Shown: piece by piece, positions 8,380-16,812 of the stretch
How positions within the stretch are numbered: position 1 is the first letter of the stretch
Layout: every line of letters starts with the position of its first letter
DNA from: Comamonas testosteroni
Lineage (GTDB): Bacteria > Pseudomonadota > Gammaproteobacteria > Burkholderiales > Burkholderiaceae_C
Length of the DNA: 64,000 nucleotides
Reading direction: 5' to 3'
Assembly (NCBI RefSeq): GCF_030505195.1
Contig: NZ_CP129672.1
Span: forward strand, 1,922,001 to 1,986,000
Notes under the pieces: generated by a model
Databases searched by the model: none
What the model saw: the letters and a program-made list of their open reading frames with translations, nothing else
Told to the model about the DNA's origin: nothing
Translations under genes and position numbers: made by a program

Positions 8380-8715
8380 CTATTCGCTTGATCCCGAGAT
8401 GAAGTGGGCTTGCAGCTTTTTCATGATCCAGGCATTTTCTTCAACAGTCAAACCCCAAGGCTTCTGAGATAAAGAAAGTGCAACTGCATTAAGAAGCGCC
8501 TCCCAAGAATGGGTTGATTGTTTTTTCCTTTTGCAATAGCTTATTAGCTGCTCAACTAGATCTGCACATACATCATATCGTTGATAAATTTCATCTTCAT
8601 CAGGCTGTTCCAAGTAATATCGACCGTCGATTTTCAACACACTCAATTTTGGCTGGGCACCAGAGAGTGCACTAAAACTATTCTGTCTCGGGAAATCTGA
8701 AGGCGCTTTATTCAT
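8380..8715 (-). CDS. Hypothetical protein, 111 residues
   Basis: I do not recognise this protein. It is soluble, without signal peptide or membrane segment, and its codon use is A+T-rich compared with the genes right of 9900. A stretch from residue 45 to 110 is predicted mostly helical (CADLVEQLISYCKRK, ENAWIMKKLQAHF). It begins 62 bases after the stop of the 8778-9203 gene on the same strand, so the pair may form an operon. Function is unknown. Confidence 0.55.
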   Translation of the reverse strand: MNKAPSDFPRQNSFSALSGAQPKLSVLKIDGRYYLEQPDEDEIYQRYDVCADLVEQLISYCKRKKQSTHSWEALLNAVALSLSQKPWGLTVEENAWIMKKLQAHFISGSSE

Positions 8716-8777
8716 ACTCTAGAACCTCTATCAAACTTAATAAACCCTATTCATAAGAAAATACCCAAAATTTCACA

Positions 8778-9203
8778 TCAAACGTTGCTTTCAAGAAGTT
8801 TCTCGTACTTCCCAATAAGAGTTGCGTAGCCAATGTCATTGGATACTCCTTGACGACGAGACATGATTTCAGCCTCAACATAAGAATGGAATAACCTTAG
8901 TCCTTCGTCGATATGACGCTCCTCAATCAATTCCGGTGATGCAGGACGAAAGTTTGCGAGAGATGGGTGCCTCCATAAAAGCGAGAAAACCAATGCGACT
9001 GGAGCAAGAGCATTACGGCCCAGGTCACCGCTCAGCAGTGAGTCGCTGTCAAAGCCGTGCAAATTCGGAAGGGTACGAGCGAGAGCTGCAAGTTCATCCA
9101 ATGTGAAGTTTGCAAGGGGCTGCTGCAACCAATCCTTCCCCTGCATTTTGCGTAGAGCCTCTGAGTATGTAAGGCTGACCGAAGACTCTGCTGTCGTGGA
9201 CAT
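8778..9203 (-). CDS. Hypothetical protein, 141 residues
   Basis: Unrecognised, probably soluble and largely helical protein of 141 residues without membrane segments. It reads like an accessory gene: moderate G+C, and only the small downstream gene on the same strand as a possible partner. Features visible are an N-terminal Ser/Thr-rich segment and a C-terminal helical part ending LIGKYEKLLESNV. I cannot assign a function. Confidence 0.55.
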   Translation of the reverse strand: MSTTAESSVSLTYSEALRKMQGKDWLQQPLANFTLDELAALARTLPNLHGFDSDSLLSGDLGRNALAPVALVFSLLWRHPSLANFRPASPELIEERHIDEGLRLFHSYVEAEIMSRRQGVSNDIGYATLIGKYEKLLESNV

Positions 9204-9257
9204 TGCTGTGTTTCTCTATGAACTCAAAAGAAGTAGCTAGCTTCGGGAAAGCCGTGC

Positions 9258-9368
9258 CTAGGCCGAACCTGCCTCAACCTCTTTCAGCAATCCCTTGATC
9301 TGCTTTCGTTGAATCGCTTCCGTCCCAGGCCACCTATCGTTGCGCTTGGACTTCAGGCTCAAATTCAT
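9258..9368 (-). other. Possible 36-codon remnant frame
   Basis: A short frame whose translation (start MNLSLKSKRNDRWPG, end LKEVEAGSA) looks protein-like and stays open about 13 codons upstream of its ATG. That open part reads like the tail of a larger protein (RNPISFLSALG). It may be the 3' end of a lost gene, or a real small protein. It lies directly before the XRE regulator on the other strand. Confidence 0.25.
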
Positions 9369-9438
9369 ACCCAGTGCGGACAGAAAGCTGATGGGATTTC
9401 GTAGCGACTACCGCCCAGATTGTGCCATATATGTAGGT

Positions 9439-9465
9439 TTCTTATATGCAGTGCTCTTATAAGAA
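9439..9465. promoter_or_regulatory. Inverted repeat before XRE gene
   Basis: TTCTTATA (9439-9446) and TATAAGAA (9458-9465) form a perfect 8-bp dyad with an 11-base gap, in an A+T-rich stretch just before the XRE gene. This is a natural candidate for an autoregulatory operator. Confidence 0.45.
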
Positions 9466-9501
9466 GTCGACGTTTATGAAGTGCCACAACACCATGTAGG
9501 C

Positions 9502-9750
9502 ATGCATGTCCCAAAGCTCCCTAAACAGAAAACAAAAGTCCCAACGAAGGAGCTGCTTGCGAAGAATCTTGTGCGTCTACGAGCTGAGCGGAAGATGTCA
9601 CAAGAGGACCTCAGCTACCTAGCAGGCTTGAACAGAACGGTCGTCGGCCACATTGAACGCAAGCAACGCAACGTCACCCTTGAAACGTTGGAAGCACTCG
9701 CAGCAGGCCTCAATGTGTCTGTTCGCGACCTGTTTGATGAATTCGATTAG
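9502..9750 (+). CDS. Small XRE-family transcriptional regulator
   Basis: Single-domain Cro/C1-type helix-turn-helix protein of 82 residues. The helix-turn-helix spans about residues 20-75 (LRAERKMSQEDLSYLAGLNRT...IERKQRNVTLETLEALA), with no C-terminal effector domain. Such short proteins serve as prophage, restriction-modification or toxin-antitoxin regulators, but no partner gene is seen nearby. A GTG seven codons upstream (9481) is an alternative start. I prefer the ATG at 9502, though neither has a strong ribosome binding site. Confidence 0.8.
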   Translation: MHVPKLPKQKTKVPTKELLAKNLVRLRAERKMSQEDLSYLAGLNRTVVGHIERKQRNVTLETLEALAAGLNVSVRDLFDEFD

Positions 9751-9864
9751 GACCTTTGGTACCCCTCTTAGACGGCCCTCAGTCAGCCCGAACCGTTCTG
9801 TCTTGTATCTGCCAGTAGCTAGCCACAAGATTGGATTGACACCAAGGTGTAAAGTTATGGCTAG

Positions 9865-10347
9865 GCCCTCCATCACAGCCAACCGTCACTTACCTCTGAA
9901 GTGGAAGTTCTGGCTAGCATTGCGCCAAACATAGTCCTTGACGAGGCCGAGCGCATCTTCCAGACCCAGGGTCTGGAGGCTTTTCAGCAGCATGAGCTGG
10001 AAAAGGCCGCCCAGCCGCTGCCCGAAGGCCCGTTCAAGCCCCTGCTGGCCGCCCTGCACCGGCTGCAGCAGGCCGATGTGGCCGGCATGCGCGTGCGCAC
10101 GGCCCTGGTCACGGCGCGCAGCGCCCCGGCCCATGAGCGCGCGCTCAATACGCTGATGGACTGGAAGATCGATGTCGATGAGGCCATGTTCCTTGGCGGA
10201 CTGGCCAAGGGCGGTTTTCTGCGCGAGTTCGAGCCCGACTTCTTCTTCGACGACCAGACAGGTCATGTGCGCAATGCGGCCGGACATGTTCCCTCGGGCC
10301 ATGTGCGCAGCGGCATTGCCCATGACAAGGCGGCGCTGCCTACGTAA
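9865..10347 (+). pseudogene. 5'-nucleotidase, N-terminal half missing
   Basis: The frame encodes the C-terminal part of the cytosolic 5'-nucleotidase family (Pfam 5-nucleotidase). Visible conserved segments are DEAERIFQTQGLEAFQQHE, VRTALVTARSAPAHERALNTL, FLGGLAKGGFLREF and FFDDQTGHV. Full-length members have about 300 residues or more; only about 140 homologous residues remain, beginning near 9935. The N-terminal half, with the catalytic start of the HAD-like fold, is absent. Base composition and codon use also change within the first 50 bases. The gene is therefore a truncated remnant at a junction and almost certainly not functional. Confidence 0.75.
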
Positions 10348-10418
10348 AGCTTGGCAAAGTCCGGCAAGCGAATGCAAAACTTTGAAAGTGCGGCGGGCCG
10401 GAGGTTGAGAATGCCGTC

Positions 10419-10886
10419 ATGGCCCTCATCTGTACCGCTATGTCAAAAGCCAAGAACCACCCCATCGTCGCGCGCAGCAGCTCGGTCATGAAGACCGCCA
10501 TGGGCGTGCTGCTGACCAGCGCCGTGCTGCTGCTGCCCACGGTGCGCGCCGAGGAACCCTCCGGCGACAAGATGGGGGAGAGGCAGGGAACCCAGCTGTC
10601 CAAGGGCGAGATCAAGGCCCAGCAGCAGTTCAAGATGCTGGACTTCAATCAGGATGGCAAGCTCAGCCGCAAGGAAGTGGCCATCATCCCGAAGCTGGCC
10701 GCCGCCTTTGACGAAACCGACACCAACAAGGACGGCTTCGTCACCTATGAGGAAGTGCGCGCCTTTGCCGTCAAATACCGTGCAGAGCGTGAAAAGGCCA
10801 AGGCCGCCGAAGCCGTGGCTGCTGCACCGGCCAAGGACGATGCTCATAAATCAGAAGCTGATAACACAGACTCTGAAAGCAAATAA
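10419..10886 (+). CDS. Exported EF-hand calcium-binding protein
   Basis: 155-residue protein with two canonical EF-hand loops, DFNQDGKLSRKE (about 75-86) and DTNKDGFVTYEE (about 101-112). A hydrophobic segment (about residues 27-43, ending VRAEE) looks like a signal peptide, so the protein is probably periplasmic and binds Ca2+. The tail is rich in Ala, Lys and Glu. In-frame ATGs at 10440 and 10488 could also be the start; the one at 10488 would place the signal sequence at the very N-terminus. The role is unknown, as for most bacterial EF-hand proteins of this size. Confidence 0.75.
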   Translation: MALICTAMSKAKNHPIVARSSSVMKTAMGVLLTSAVLLLPTVRAEEPSGDKMGERQGTQLSKGEIKAQQQFKMLDFNQDGKLSRKEVAIIPKLAAAFDETDTNKDGFVTYEEVRAFAVKYRAEREKAKAAEAVAAAPAKDDAHKSEADNTDSESK

Positions 10887-10897
10887 GGTATAAAAAT

Positions 10898-10931
10898 AGC
10901 TGAAGCGCTTGAATATCAAGCGCAATCAGCT
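10898..10931. repeat. Dispersed hairpin repeat, Comamonadaceae type
   Basis: A near-perfect hairpin: outer arms AGCTGA and TCAGCT, inner arms GCGCTTG and CAAGCGC, loop AATAT. It lies 12 bases after the EF-hand gene stop and may also act as its terminator. Related copies occur near 11491, 16813, 27194 and 60423. Confidence 0.75.
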
Positions 10932-10952
10932 CTCAAAATCAAAGCAACCGCC

Positions 10953-11390
10953 TTACTTAGCGTTGCCGCTGCGCTTGACCCGGGGCTCGGAATAAGTCAG
11001 CGGCTCATTGCGCGCGTGCTGCTTGCTCTGCAGCAGATCTTCCGACTTGCTGGTTTCCTGCGCCTGCTCCACCGCCTGGGCGCTGGCGCGCCACATGGAC
11101 TGGATGAACTCGATCAACTGCTTGGAGATGGGCTCCTTGGGCGGCTCCTCCACCTCTTCCTTTTGCTTGACCTCCTCGGCCAGCGTCCAGTCGCGGTTCT
11201 CGGTATCGGGAGCCGATGGCTTCTCGGGTTCGCGTACCGTGCGGCCCTCGCCGATCTTGTCAACCGACTCTGTGGCATTCACCGCATTCACGGGGCGCAC
11301 CGGCGCGGCGCCAGAGGCGCCTGTGGAATACAAATCAGCCCCCTGGGTACGCCAGGGCGTCTGTGTCCGGTCTAGAGGTGGAATTTGCAT
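10953..11390 (-). CDS. Hypothetical protein, 145 residues
   Basis: Hydrophilic, probably disordered protein without signal peptide, rich in Glu, Lys, Pro and Ser (DWTLAEEVKQKEEVEEPPKEP). One helical segment (KQLIEFIQSMWRASAQAVEQAQETSKSEDLLQSKQ) lies at about residues 89-123. I recognise no domain. Core-like codon use suggests a real gene of Burkholderiales. It converges on the EF-hand gene. Confidence 0.6.
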   Translation of the reverse strand: MQIPPLDRTQTPWRTQGADLYSTGASGAAPVRPVNAVNATESVDKIGEGRTVREPEKPSAPDTENRDWTLAEEVKQKEEVEEPPKEPISKQLIEFIQSMWRASAQAVEQAQETSKSEDLLQSKQHARNEPLTYSEPRVKRSGNAK

Positions 11391-11490
11391 GGCTTGGCCC
11401 TCGGCAGTAAAAAGGTGCAGGCGGAAAATCAGCTATCTCGCCCTGTTATCGGCCACGCTTGAGAAAACTGTAGGATTATTTTCAATCCTA

Positions 11491-11524
11491 TTTTGATAGC
11501 TATTAGCCTATATATATCAAGCGC
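11491..11524 (-). repeat. Degenerate copy of the AGCTG/GCGCTTG repeat
   Basis: On the minus strand the segment reads GGCGCTTGATATATATAGG followed by CTAATAGCTATCAAAA. This keeps the GCGCTTGAT and ATAGCTATCAA parts of the dispersed repeat seen at 10898 and 60423. Confidence 0.5.
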
Positions 11525-11542
11525 CGTTGCGCAATTTGATAC

Positions 11543-11572
11543 AAAAAAGGGCCTCGCATTCGTGCGAGACCC
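11543..11572 (-). terminator. Intrinsic terminator after DUF1854 gene
   Basis: On the minus strand GGGTCTCGCA pairs with TGCGAGGCCC (one G-U pair) around the loop CGAA, followed by six Ts. It lies 24 bases after the stop of the 11596-12087 gene and ends that operon. Confidence 0.85.
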
Positions 11573-11595
11573 TCGAAAACGTTGCCCTGCGCGGC

Positions 11596-12087
11596 TTACA
11601 GAAAGCGCTCCAGCAGCTTGCGCGAATGCCTGTCCAGCTTGCTGCTGTCGGGAATCCGGTACTGCACGCCATCCTGGCCCGTGATCTGCAGCCGGGTGCG
11701 ACCGGCCAGCTTGCGGATGTCTTCCTCGGCCTTGAGCACCATCTGCGTCGGGCCGCGATCCGTCTGCAGGTCCCAGGTGCTGGGGGTGGAAAAACTGGAG
11801 ACATTGAGGATGCGTTCGATGGTCGGCACAAACTCGCGCACAGCCAGGTCCTGCTCGATCAGCTGGCGATGCTCGGGCTGCAGGTCGGCCATGCGGGCCA
11901 CCCACAGCGCTTCCTTGCCATCGGCCGCGATCAGCGACAGCCCTTCGGTGGGAGCCGCGATGGGGAATGCGCGCACGGGAACCACCGCTTCGTAGACCAG
12001 GCCGTTGCCCAGGGTCAGCACCAGACGGCCATGGGCATTGCGCACCAGCTGCATGCCGTTCAGATTGGATTGGGGAGCTTCGATCAT
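11596..12087 (-). CDS. DUF1854 protein associated with cyanophycin metabolism
   Basis: 163-residue soluble protein of the DUF1854 family, which in Burkholderiales is found beside cyanophycin synthetase genes and is named after that association. Conserved features include GLSLIAADGKEALWV, the acidic segment LIEQDLAVREFVPTIERI and the C-terminal YRIPDSSKLDRHSRKLLERF. Its ATG overlaps the TGA of the upstream ABC transporter gene by four bases, so the two are translationally coupled. Molecular function is unknown. A link to export, turnover or granule regulation is inference. Confidence 0.85.
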   Translation of the reverse strand: MIEAPQSNLNGMQLVRNAHGRLVLTLGNGLVYEAVVPVRAFPIAAPTEGLSLIAADGKEALWVARMADLQPEHRQLIEQDLAVREFVPTIERILNVSSFSTPSTWDLQTDRGPTQMVLKAEEDIRKLAGRTRLQITGQDGVQYRIPDSSKLDRHSRKLLERFL

Positions 12088-14381
12088 TGGGGTTCCTTGG
12101 TCTGCAGCTTCAGGCCGGCCGCTTGCGCATCCTCTTCGGCACGGCGCGCCTGCGCGTCGTACAGACGGAAGTAATGGCCCTTGAGGTCCATCAGCTCGTC
12201 GTGCGGGCCCACTTCGACGATCTCGCCACGATCCATGACCACCAGACGGTCGGCCTTGCGCAAGGTGGACAGACGGTGGGCAATGGCGATCGTGGTGCGC
12301 CCCTGGACCAGATTGTCCAGTGCCTTCTGGATTTCCTTTTCGGTCTCGGTATCCACCGCCGAAGTGGCTTCGTCGAGGATCAGGATGCGCGGATCGATCA
12401 GCAGCGCACGCGCGATGGAGATGCGCTGGCGCTCGCCGCCCGAAAGGCCCTGGCCGCGCTCGCCGACCAGGGAGTCATAGCCATGAGGCAGGCGCAGGAT
12501 GAACTCGTGGGCATGGGCGGCACGTGCTGCGGCCACGATTTCCTCGCGCGTGGCGTCGGGCTTGCCGTAGGCGATGTTCTCGGCGATCGTGCCGAAGAAC
12601 AAAAAGGGCTCCTGCAGCACCAGGCCGATATTGCTGCGGTAGTCGGACACGGACATGCGGCGCACGTCCACGCCGTCGAGCTGGATGGAGCCCTCGGAGA
12701 CGTCGTAGAACCGGCAGATCAGATTGACCAGGGTGCTCTTGCCCGAGCCGCTGTGGCCGACCAGTCCGATCATCTCGCCGGGCTTGATCTCAAGGTTCAG
12801 ATGCTTGATGACGGCGCGGCTGCCGTAGCGAAAGCCCACATCCTCCATGGTGATGGCGCCCTTGGCCTTGCCGGGCAGCTTCACGGGGTTGCTGGGCTCG
12901 GGCACATTGCTGACATGGTCGAGGATGTCGAAGATGCGCTTGGCACCGGCCGCCGCCTTCTGCGTGACCGAGACAATGCGGCTCATCGAATCCAGGCGGG
13001 TATAGAAGCGGCCGATATAGGCGATGAAGGCCGTCAGCACACCGACAGTGATGGAGCCGCCGGCCACCAGATAGATGCCGAAGCCCCAGACCACCAGAAT
13101 GCCGACCTCGGTCAGCAGCGTCACCGTGGGAGTGAACAGCGACCAGGTCTTGTTGACCTTGTCGTTGGCCTGCAGATTGATCAGGTTGGCGTCGGCAAAG
13201 CGGTCGGCTTCACGCTTTTCCTGGGCGAAGGCCTTGACCACGCGGATGCCGGGAATGGTGTCGGCCAGCACATTGGTCACCTCGGACCAGACGCGGTCTA
13301 TCTTCTCGAAGCCCGTGCGCAGACGGTCGCGCACGGTATGGATCATCCAGGCGATGAAGGGCAGCGGCACCAGTGTGACCAGCGCCAGCCAGGGGTTGAT
13401 GGAGAACAGGATGGCCGATGTCATCACGATCATCAGCACATCGGTCGCAAAATCTAGTGCGTTGAGCGACAGAAACAGATTGATGCGATCGGTTTCAGCA
13501 CCGATACGCGCCATCAGATCCCCCGTACGCTTGCTGCCGTAGTAATCCACCGACAGATTCAGCAAGTGGTTGTAAGTGGTGGTGCGCAGATTGGAGCCTA
13601 TGCGCTCGGACACCTTGGCCAGCACGAAAGTACGTCCCCAGCCCAATGCCCAGGCCAGCAGCGCCGACAGCAGCAGCATGCCCAGATAGAAGAAAACGAG
13701 ATCCTGGTCGATTTTTTCACCGTTCTGGAACGGAATCAGGATCTTGTCCATCAGCGGGATGGTCAGATAAGGTGCCACCAACTGGGCCGCCGTGGTGGCC
13801 AGGGTCAGCAAGAAGCCCAGCAGCAGCTGGCCCTGATAGGGCTTGGCAAAACGCCACAGGCGCAGCAGCACCCAGGTCGAGGTCTGGGGTGCCTGCTGGC
13901 GTGCGCAGGCCGGGCATTCTTCGGTATCGGGCGGCAGCACCGAGTGGCAGACCGGGCAATGCGCCACATTCTCTTCGTTGACCGGGCTGTAGGCCTCCTG
14001 ACGGGCGATGCGCTCGCGCTGGCGGTCGAACTGCTGCATCAGCTGCAGCATGGCAGTCTGGTGCTTCAGAGTGATGAGCCAGTGCGCCAGGCGCTCACGA
14101 GGGTCATGCAGCTCCAGATTGCCCACACCGCCATGATCCTGCAGGCGCAGGCTTTGATCTACCGCCAGGGCCCATTCACGCCACTGCTGGGTCTTGGGAT
14201 CGCAGGCCAGCAGACGCTCCTGCGTCAGGGCCAGCAGGCCGCTACCGAACTGCAAATCCGCACTCAGGTCAACCGGGACGACGGCTAATACGTTTTCATG
14301 TTCAGCGAGTCTGACTCGCAGCTCGCCCCCCAGGGGGCCGGCAAAGACTGCCGAGGCGTCCACAGTATGGTGATGTTGCAT
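12084..14381 (-). CDS. Cyanophycin-associated ABC transporter, fused permease and ATPase
   Basis: 765-residue half-transporter of the exporter type. An N-terminal domain of about 130 residues is followed by a zinc-ribbon-like motif CPVC...CPAC (about 139-160). A six-helix transmembrane domain (about 180-460) and one ATPase domain complete it. The ATPase has Walker A GHSGSGKST (near 540), the signature LSGGERQR (near 644) and Walker B ILILDEATSAVD (near 667). It should work as a homodimer. The family accompanies cphA genes, so a role tied to cyanophycin or its dipeptides is likely, but the substrate is unknown. The gene overlaps the DUF1854 gene and is divergent from cphA'. Confidence 0.88.
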   Translation of the reverse strand: MQHHHTVDASAVFAGPLGGELRVRLAEHENVLAVVPVDLSADLQFGSGLLALTQERLLACDPKTQQWREWALAVDQSLRLQDHGGVGNLELHDPRERLAHWLITLKHQTAMLQLMQQFDRQRERIARQEAYSPVNEENVAHCPVCHSVLPPDTEECPACARQQAPQTSTWVLLRLWRFAKPYQGQLLLGFLLTLATTAAQLVAPYLTIPLMDKILIPFQNGEKIDQDLVFFYLGMLLLSALLAWALGWGRTFVLAKVSERIGSNLRTTTYNHLLNLSVDYYGSKRTGDLMARIGAETDRINLFLSLNALDFATDVLMIVMTSAILFSINPWLALVTLVPLPFIAWMIHTVRDRLRTGFEKIDRVWSEVTNVLADTIPGIRVVKAFAQEKREADRFADANLINLQANDKVNKTWSLFTPTVTLLTEVGILVVWGFGIYLVAGGSITVGVLTAFIAYIGRFYTRLDSMSRIVSVTQKAAAGAKRIFDILDHVSNVPEPSNPVKLPGKAKGAITMEDVGFRYGSRAVIKHLNLEIKPGEMIGLVGHSGSGKSTLVNLICRFYDVSEGSIQLDGVDVRRMSVSDYRSNIGLVLQEPFLFFGTIAENIAYGKPDATREEIVAAARAAHAHEFILRLPHGYDSLVGERGQGLSGGERQRISIARALLIDPRILILDEATSAVDTETEKEIQKALDNLVQGRTTIAIAHRLSTLRKADRLVVMDRGEIVEVGPHDELMDLKGHYFRLYDAQARRAEEDAQAAGLKLQTKEPQ

Positions 14382-14606
14382 GTTGAGTTATTTTTCTCCG
14401 CCGATGGCGGCTCCAAGAGTCATGCGGGCAACCGCATCGGCATGGTAAATATGGCTGCGCCTGACGTCCGATACACCCTGGTTAACGCGCGAACCTGCAT
14501 TTAGGCTGACAAGCTTCACAATGCAGATTCTGGGCGCACAATGCCAACCTATCAGGGGCAGGAGTTTAAGAAAACCTGCTCTCCTCATTCCTATCCGCTG
14601 ATCAAC
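14382..14606. other. Divergent promoter region of the cyanophycin locus
   Basis: 225 bases between the ABC transporter and the cphA' start. Promoters for both directions must lie here, but I see no strong consensus promoter or operator. An in-frame ATG at 14541 would extend cphA' by 22 residues. Confidence 0.5.
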
Positions 14607-16787
14607 ATGGCGAAATTCAACGACATCCAACTCTTGCGCACAACTTTCCTGCGTGGCCCCAGTGTCTGGACCTACCGCCCGGTACTGGAGGTCTGGCTGG
14701 ATCTGGGAGAGCTGGAAGACTATCCGTCCAACAAGATTCCCGGCCTCAACGAGCGCCTGACCAGTTGGCTGCCCGACCTGATCGAGCACACCTGTGGCGT
14801 CGGCGAGCGCGGTGGCTTCATCCAGCGCCTGGAAGGCGGCACCTGGATGGGTCATGTGTTGGAGCATGTCATCATCGAGCTGCTGAACCTGGCCGGCATG
14901 CCCGCCGAGTTCGGTCAGACCCGCGAAATTTCCAGGCGCGGCGTGTACCGCATGGTGTTCCGCTGCCCCGAAGAGGCCGTGGCCCGCGTGGCGCTGGAAT
15001 ACGGGCACAAGCTGCTGATGGCGGCCATCAATGACGAGCCGTTCGACATCAAGCCCGCCGTGCATGCCATCAAGACGGCCATCAACGACCGCTACCTGGG
15101 CCCCTCGACCGGCTGCATCGTCGATGCCGCCAGCGAGCGCCGCATCCCCCATATCCGCCTGAATGACGGCAATCTGGTGCAGCTCGGTTATGGCGCGGCG
15201 CAGCGCCGCATCTGGACGGCAGAGTCCGACCAGACCAGCGCCATCGCCGAAGGCATTGCCCAGGACAAGGATTTCACCAAGCGCCTGCTGGCCGCCTGCG
15301 GCGTGCCCGTGCCCGAAGGCCAGGTCGTGGCATCGCCCGAAGAGGCCTGGGAAGTGGCGCAGGACATCGGCTTTCCCGTGACCGTCAAGCCCTCGGACGG
15401 CAACCATGCCCGTGGCGTGACCCTGGAGCTGTCCAAGGAAGCGGACATCAAGGCCGCGTTTGCACTGGCGCAGCCCGAAGGCTCGGACGTGATCGTCGAA
15501 AAATTCATCGACGGCGTGGAGCACCGCCTGCTGGTCGTGGGTGGCAAGGTGGTGGCAGCGACCAAGGGCGAGACGGTTTCCGTCTACGGCAACGGCAATG
15601 CCACGCTGCGCGAGCTGGTGGAAGTGTTGAACCAGGACCCGCGCCGCGGCCCCGAGCAGGAATACCCGCTGGACTGGATCAATCTGGAAGCCGGTGCCGT
15701 CAAGCTGGAGCTCAACCGCCAGCATGTGACGCCCGACAGCGTGATTCCCCAGGGCCAGAGCGTGCTGCTGCAGCGCAACGGCAATATGGCCATCGACTGC
15801 CTGGACGACGTGCACCCCGACGTGGCTTACTACGCCGTGCTGGCCGCCAAGATCGTCGGCCTGGACATTGCCGGCATGGACATGATCCTCAAGGATGTCT
15901 CCAAGCCCATGCAGGGCCAGGGAGCGATCCTGGAAGTCAACGCCGGCCCCGGCCTGCTGATGCACCTCAAGCCCACCAGCGGCGCACCGCGCCCCGTGGG
16001 CATGGCCATTGCCGACCATCTCTTCCCCCGCGAAGACGGTGCCGGCGCCGGTCGCATCCCCGTGGTCGGCATTGTGGGCACACGCAACAACGCCTTCATC
16101 TCGCGCCTGGTCGGCTGGCTGCTGCAGCTGTCGGGCAAGCTGACCGGCGTGGCCAGCGGCGAAGGCATGTTCCTCGCCAATCGCCAGACACAAAAGACCA
16201 ATACCGCCAACTGGGCAGGCGCCCATCGCCTGCTGACCAACCGTCTGGCCGAAGCCGCCGTCATCCAGACCACGGCCCGCTCCATTCTGGAAGAAGGTCT
16301 GGCCTATGACCGTTGCCTGGTCGGTGTGGTCACCGACATGGACGGCTACGAGCAACTGGCCGATCACGATGTGCTGGAGCCCGGCCAGATGCGCCGCGTG
16401 ATGCGCACCCAGATCGACGTGGTGCTGGACGAAGGTGCGGGCGTGCTCAACGCCGACCTGCCCGAAGTGGCCGATCTGGCCGAGCTCTGCGACGGCGAAG
16501 TCATTCTCTACGCCACCGGCGCCGACAATGAATTTGTCGCGACCCACCGCGCCAATACCGAAGCCCGGCATGAAGGCGGCCGCGCCGTCTTCATCAAGGG
16601 CAGCAGCGTGGTGCTGGCCACCGGCACCCAGGAACGCGTGCTGGGCACGCTGCAAGCACTGTCCCTGGCCGGCGGCAAGCGCCCCGACACCAGCGCGCTG
16701 CTGGCTGCGATTGCCACCGCCTGGGCCCTGGACATCACGCCCGAGCTGATCGGCGCCGGCATCAAGACCTTTGAATACCAGGCCTGA
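14607..16787 (+). CDS. cphA': Cyanophycin synthetase-like protein CphA' with degenerate ligase P-loop
   Basis: 726-residue paralogue of cyanophycin synthetase. It has the N-terminal domain, an ATP-grasp domain (SDQTSAIAEGIAQDKDFTKRLL, VTVKPSDGNHARGVTLEL, EVNAGPGLLMHLKPTSG) and a shortened Mur-ligase-like C-terminal domain. The ligase P-loop, which in active CphA reads GTNGKTT, is GTRNNAF here (residues 491-497) and lacks the Lys and Thr needed for ATP. The ATP-grasp half, which adds Asp in CphA, looks intact; the Arg-adding half should be inactive. It lies 95 bases before a full cphA. I chose ATG 14607 because the family begins at DIQLLRTTFLRGP; 14541 is the alternative. Confidence 0.88.
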   Translation: MAKFNDIQLLRTTFLRGPSVWTYRPVLEVWLDLGELEDYPSNKIPGLNERLTSWLPDLIEHTCGVGERGGFIQRLEGGTWMGHVLEHVIIELLNLAGMPAEFGQTREISRRGVYRMVFRCPEEAVARVALEYGHKLLMAAINDEPFDIKPAVHAIKTAINDRYLGPSTGCIVDAASERRIPHIRLNDGNLVQLGYGAAQRRIWTAESDQTSAIAEGIAQDKDFTKRLLAACGVPVPEGQVVASPEEAWEVAQDIGFPVTVKPSDGNHARGVTLELSKEADIKAAFALAQPEGSDVIVEKFIDGVEHRLLVVGGKVVAATKGETVSVYGNGNATLRELVEVLNQDPRRGPEQEYPLDWINLEAGAVKLELNRQHVTPDSVIPQGQSVLLQRNGNMAIDCLDDVHPDVAYYAVLAAKIVGLDIAGMDMILKDVSKPMQGQGAILEVNAGPGLLMHLKPTSGAPRPVGMAIADHLFPREDGAGAGRIPVVGIVGTRNNAFISRLVGWLLQLSGKLTGVASGEGMFLANRQTQKTNTANWAGAHRLLTNRLAEAAVIQTTARSILEEGLAYDRCLVGVVTDMDGYEQLADHDVLEPGQMRRVMRTQIDVVLDEGAGVLNADLPEVADLAELCDGEVILYATGADNEFVATHRANTEARHEGGRAVFIKGSSVVLATGTQERVLGTLQALSLAGGKRPDTSALLAAIATAWALDITPELIGAGIKTFEYQA

Positions 16788-16812
16788 TTGCCTCATAAAC
16801 GCTTCAACAGAT

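Noticed and set aside
9901..10347. Intact small 148-residue protein
   Set aside because: Its sequence is the C-terminal half of the 5'-nucleotidase family, so it is a truncated remnant and not a new small protein.
14388..16796. Long antisense open frame opposite cphA'
   Set aside because: High G+C makes stop-free frames opposite real genes. The translation is Gly/His/Gln/Ala-rich without any family, while the plus strand encodes a clear CphA'.
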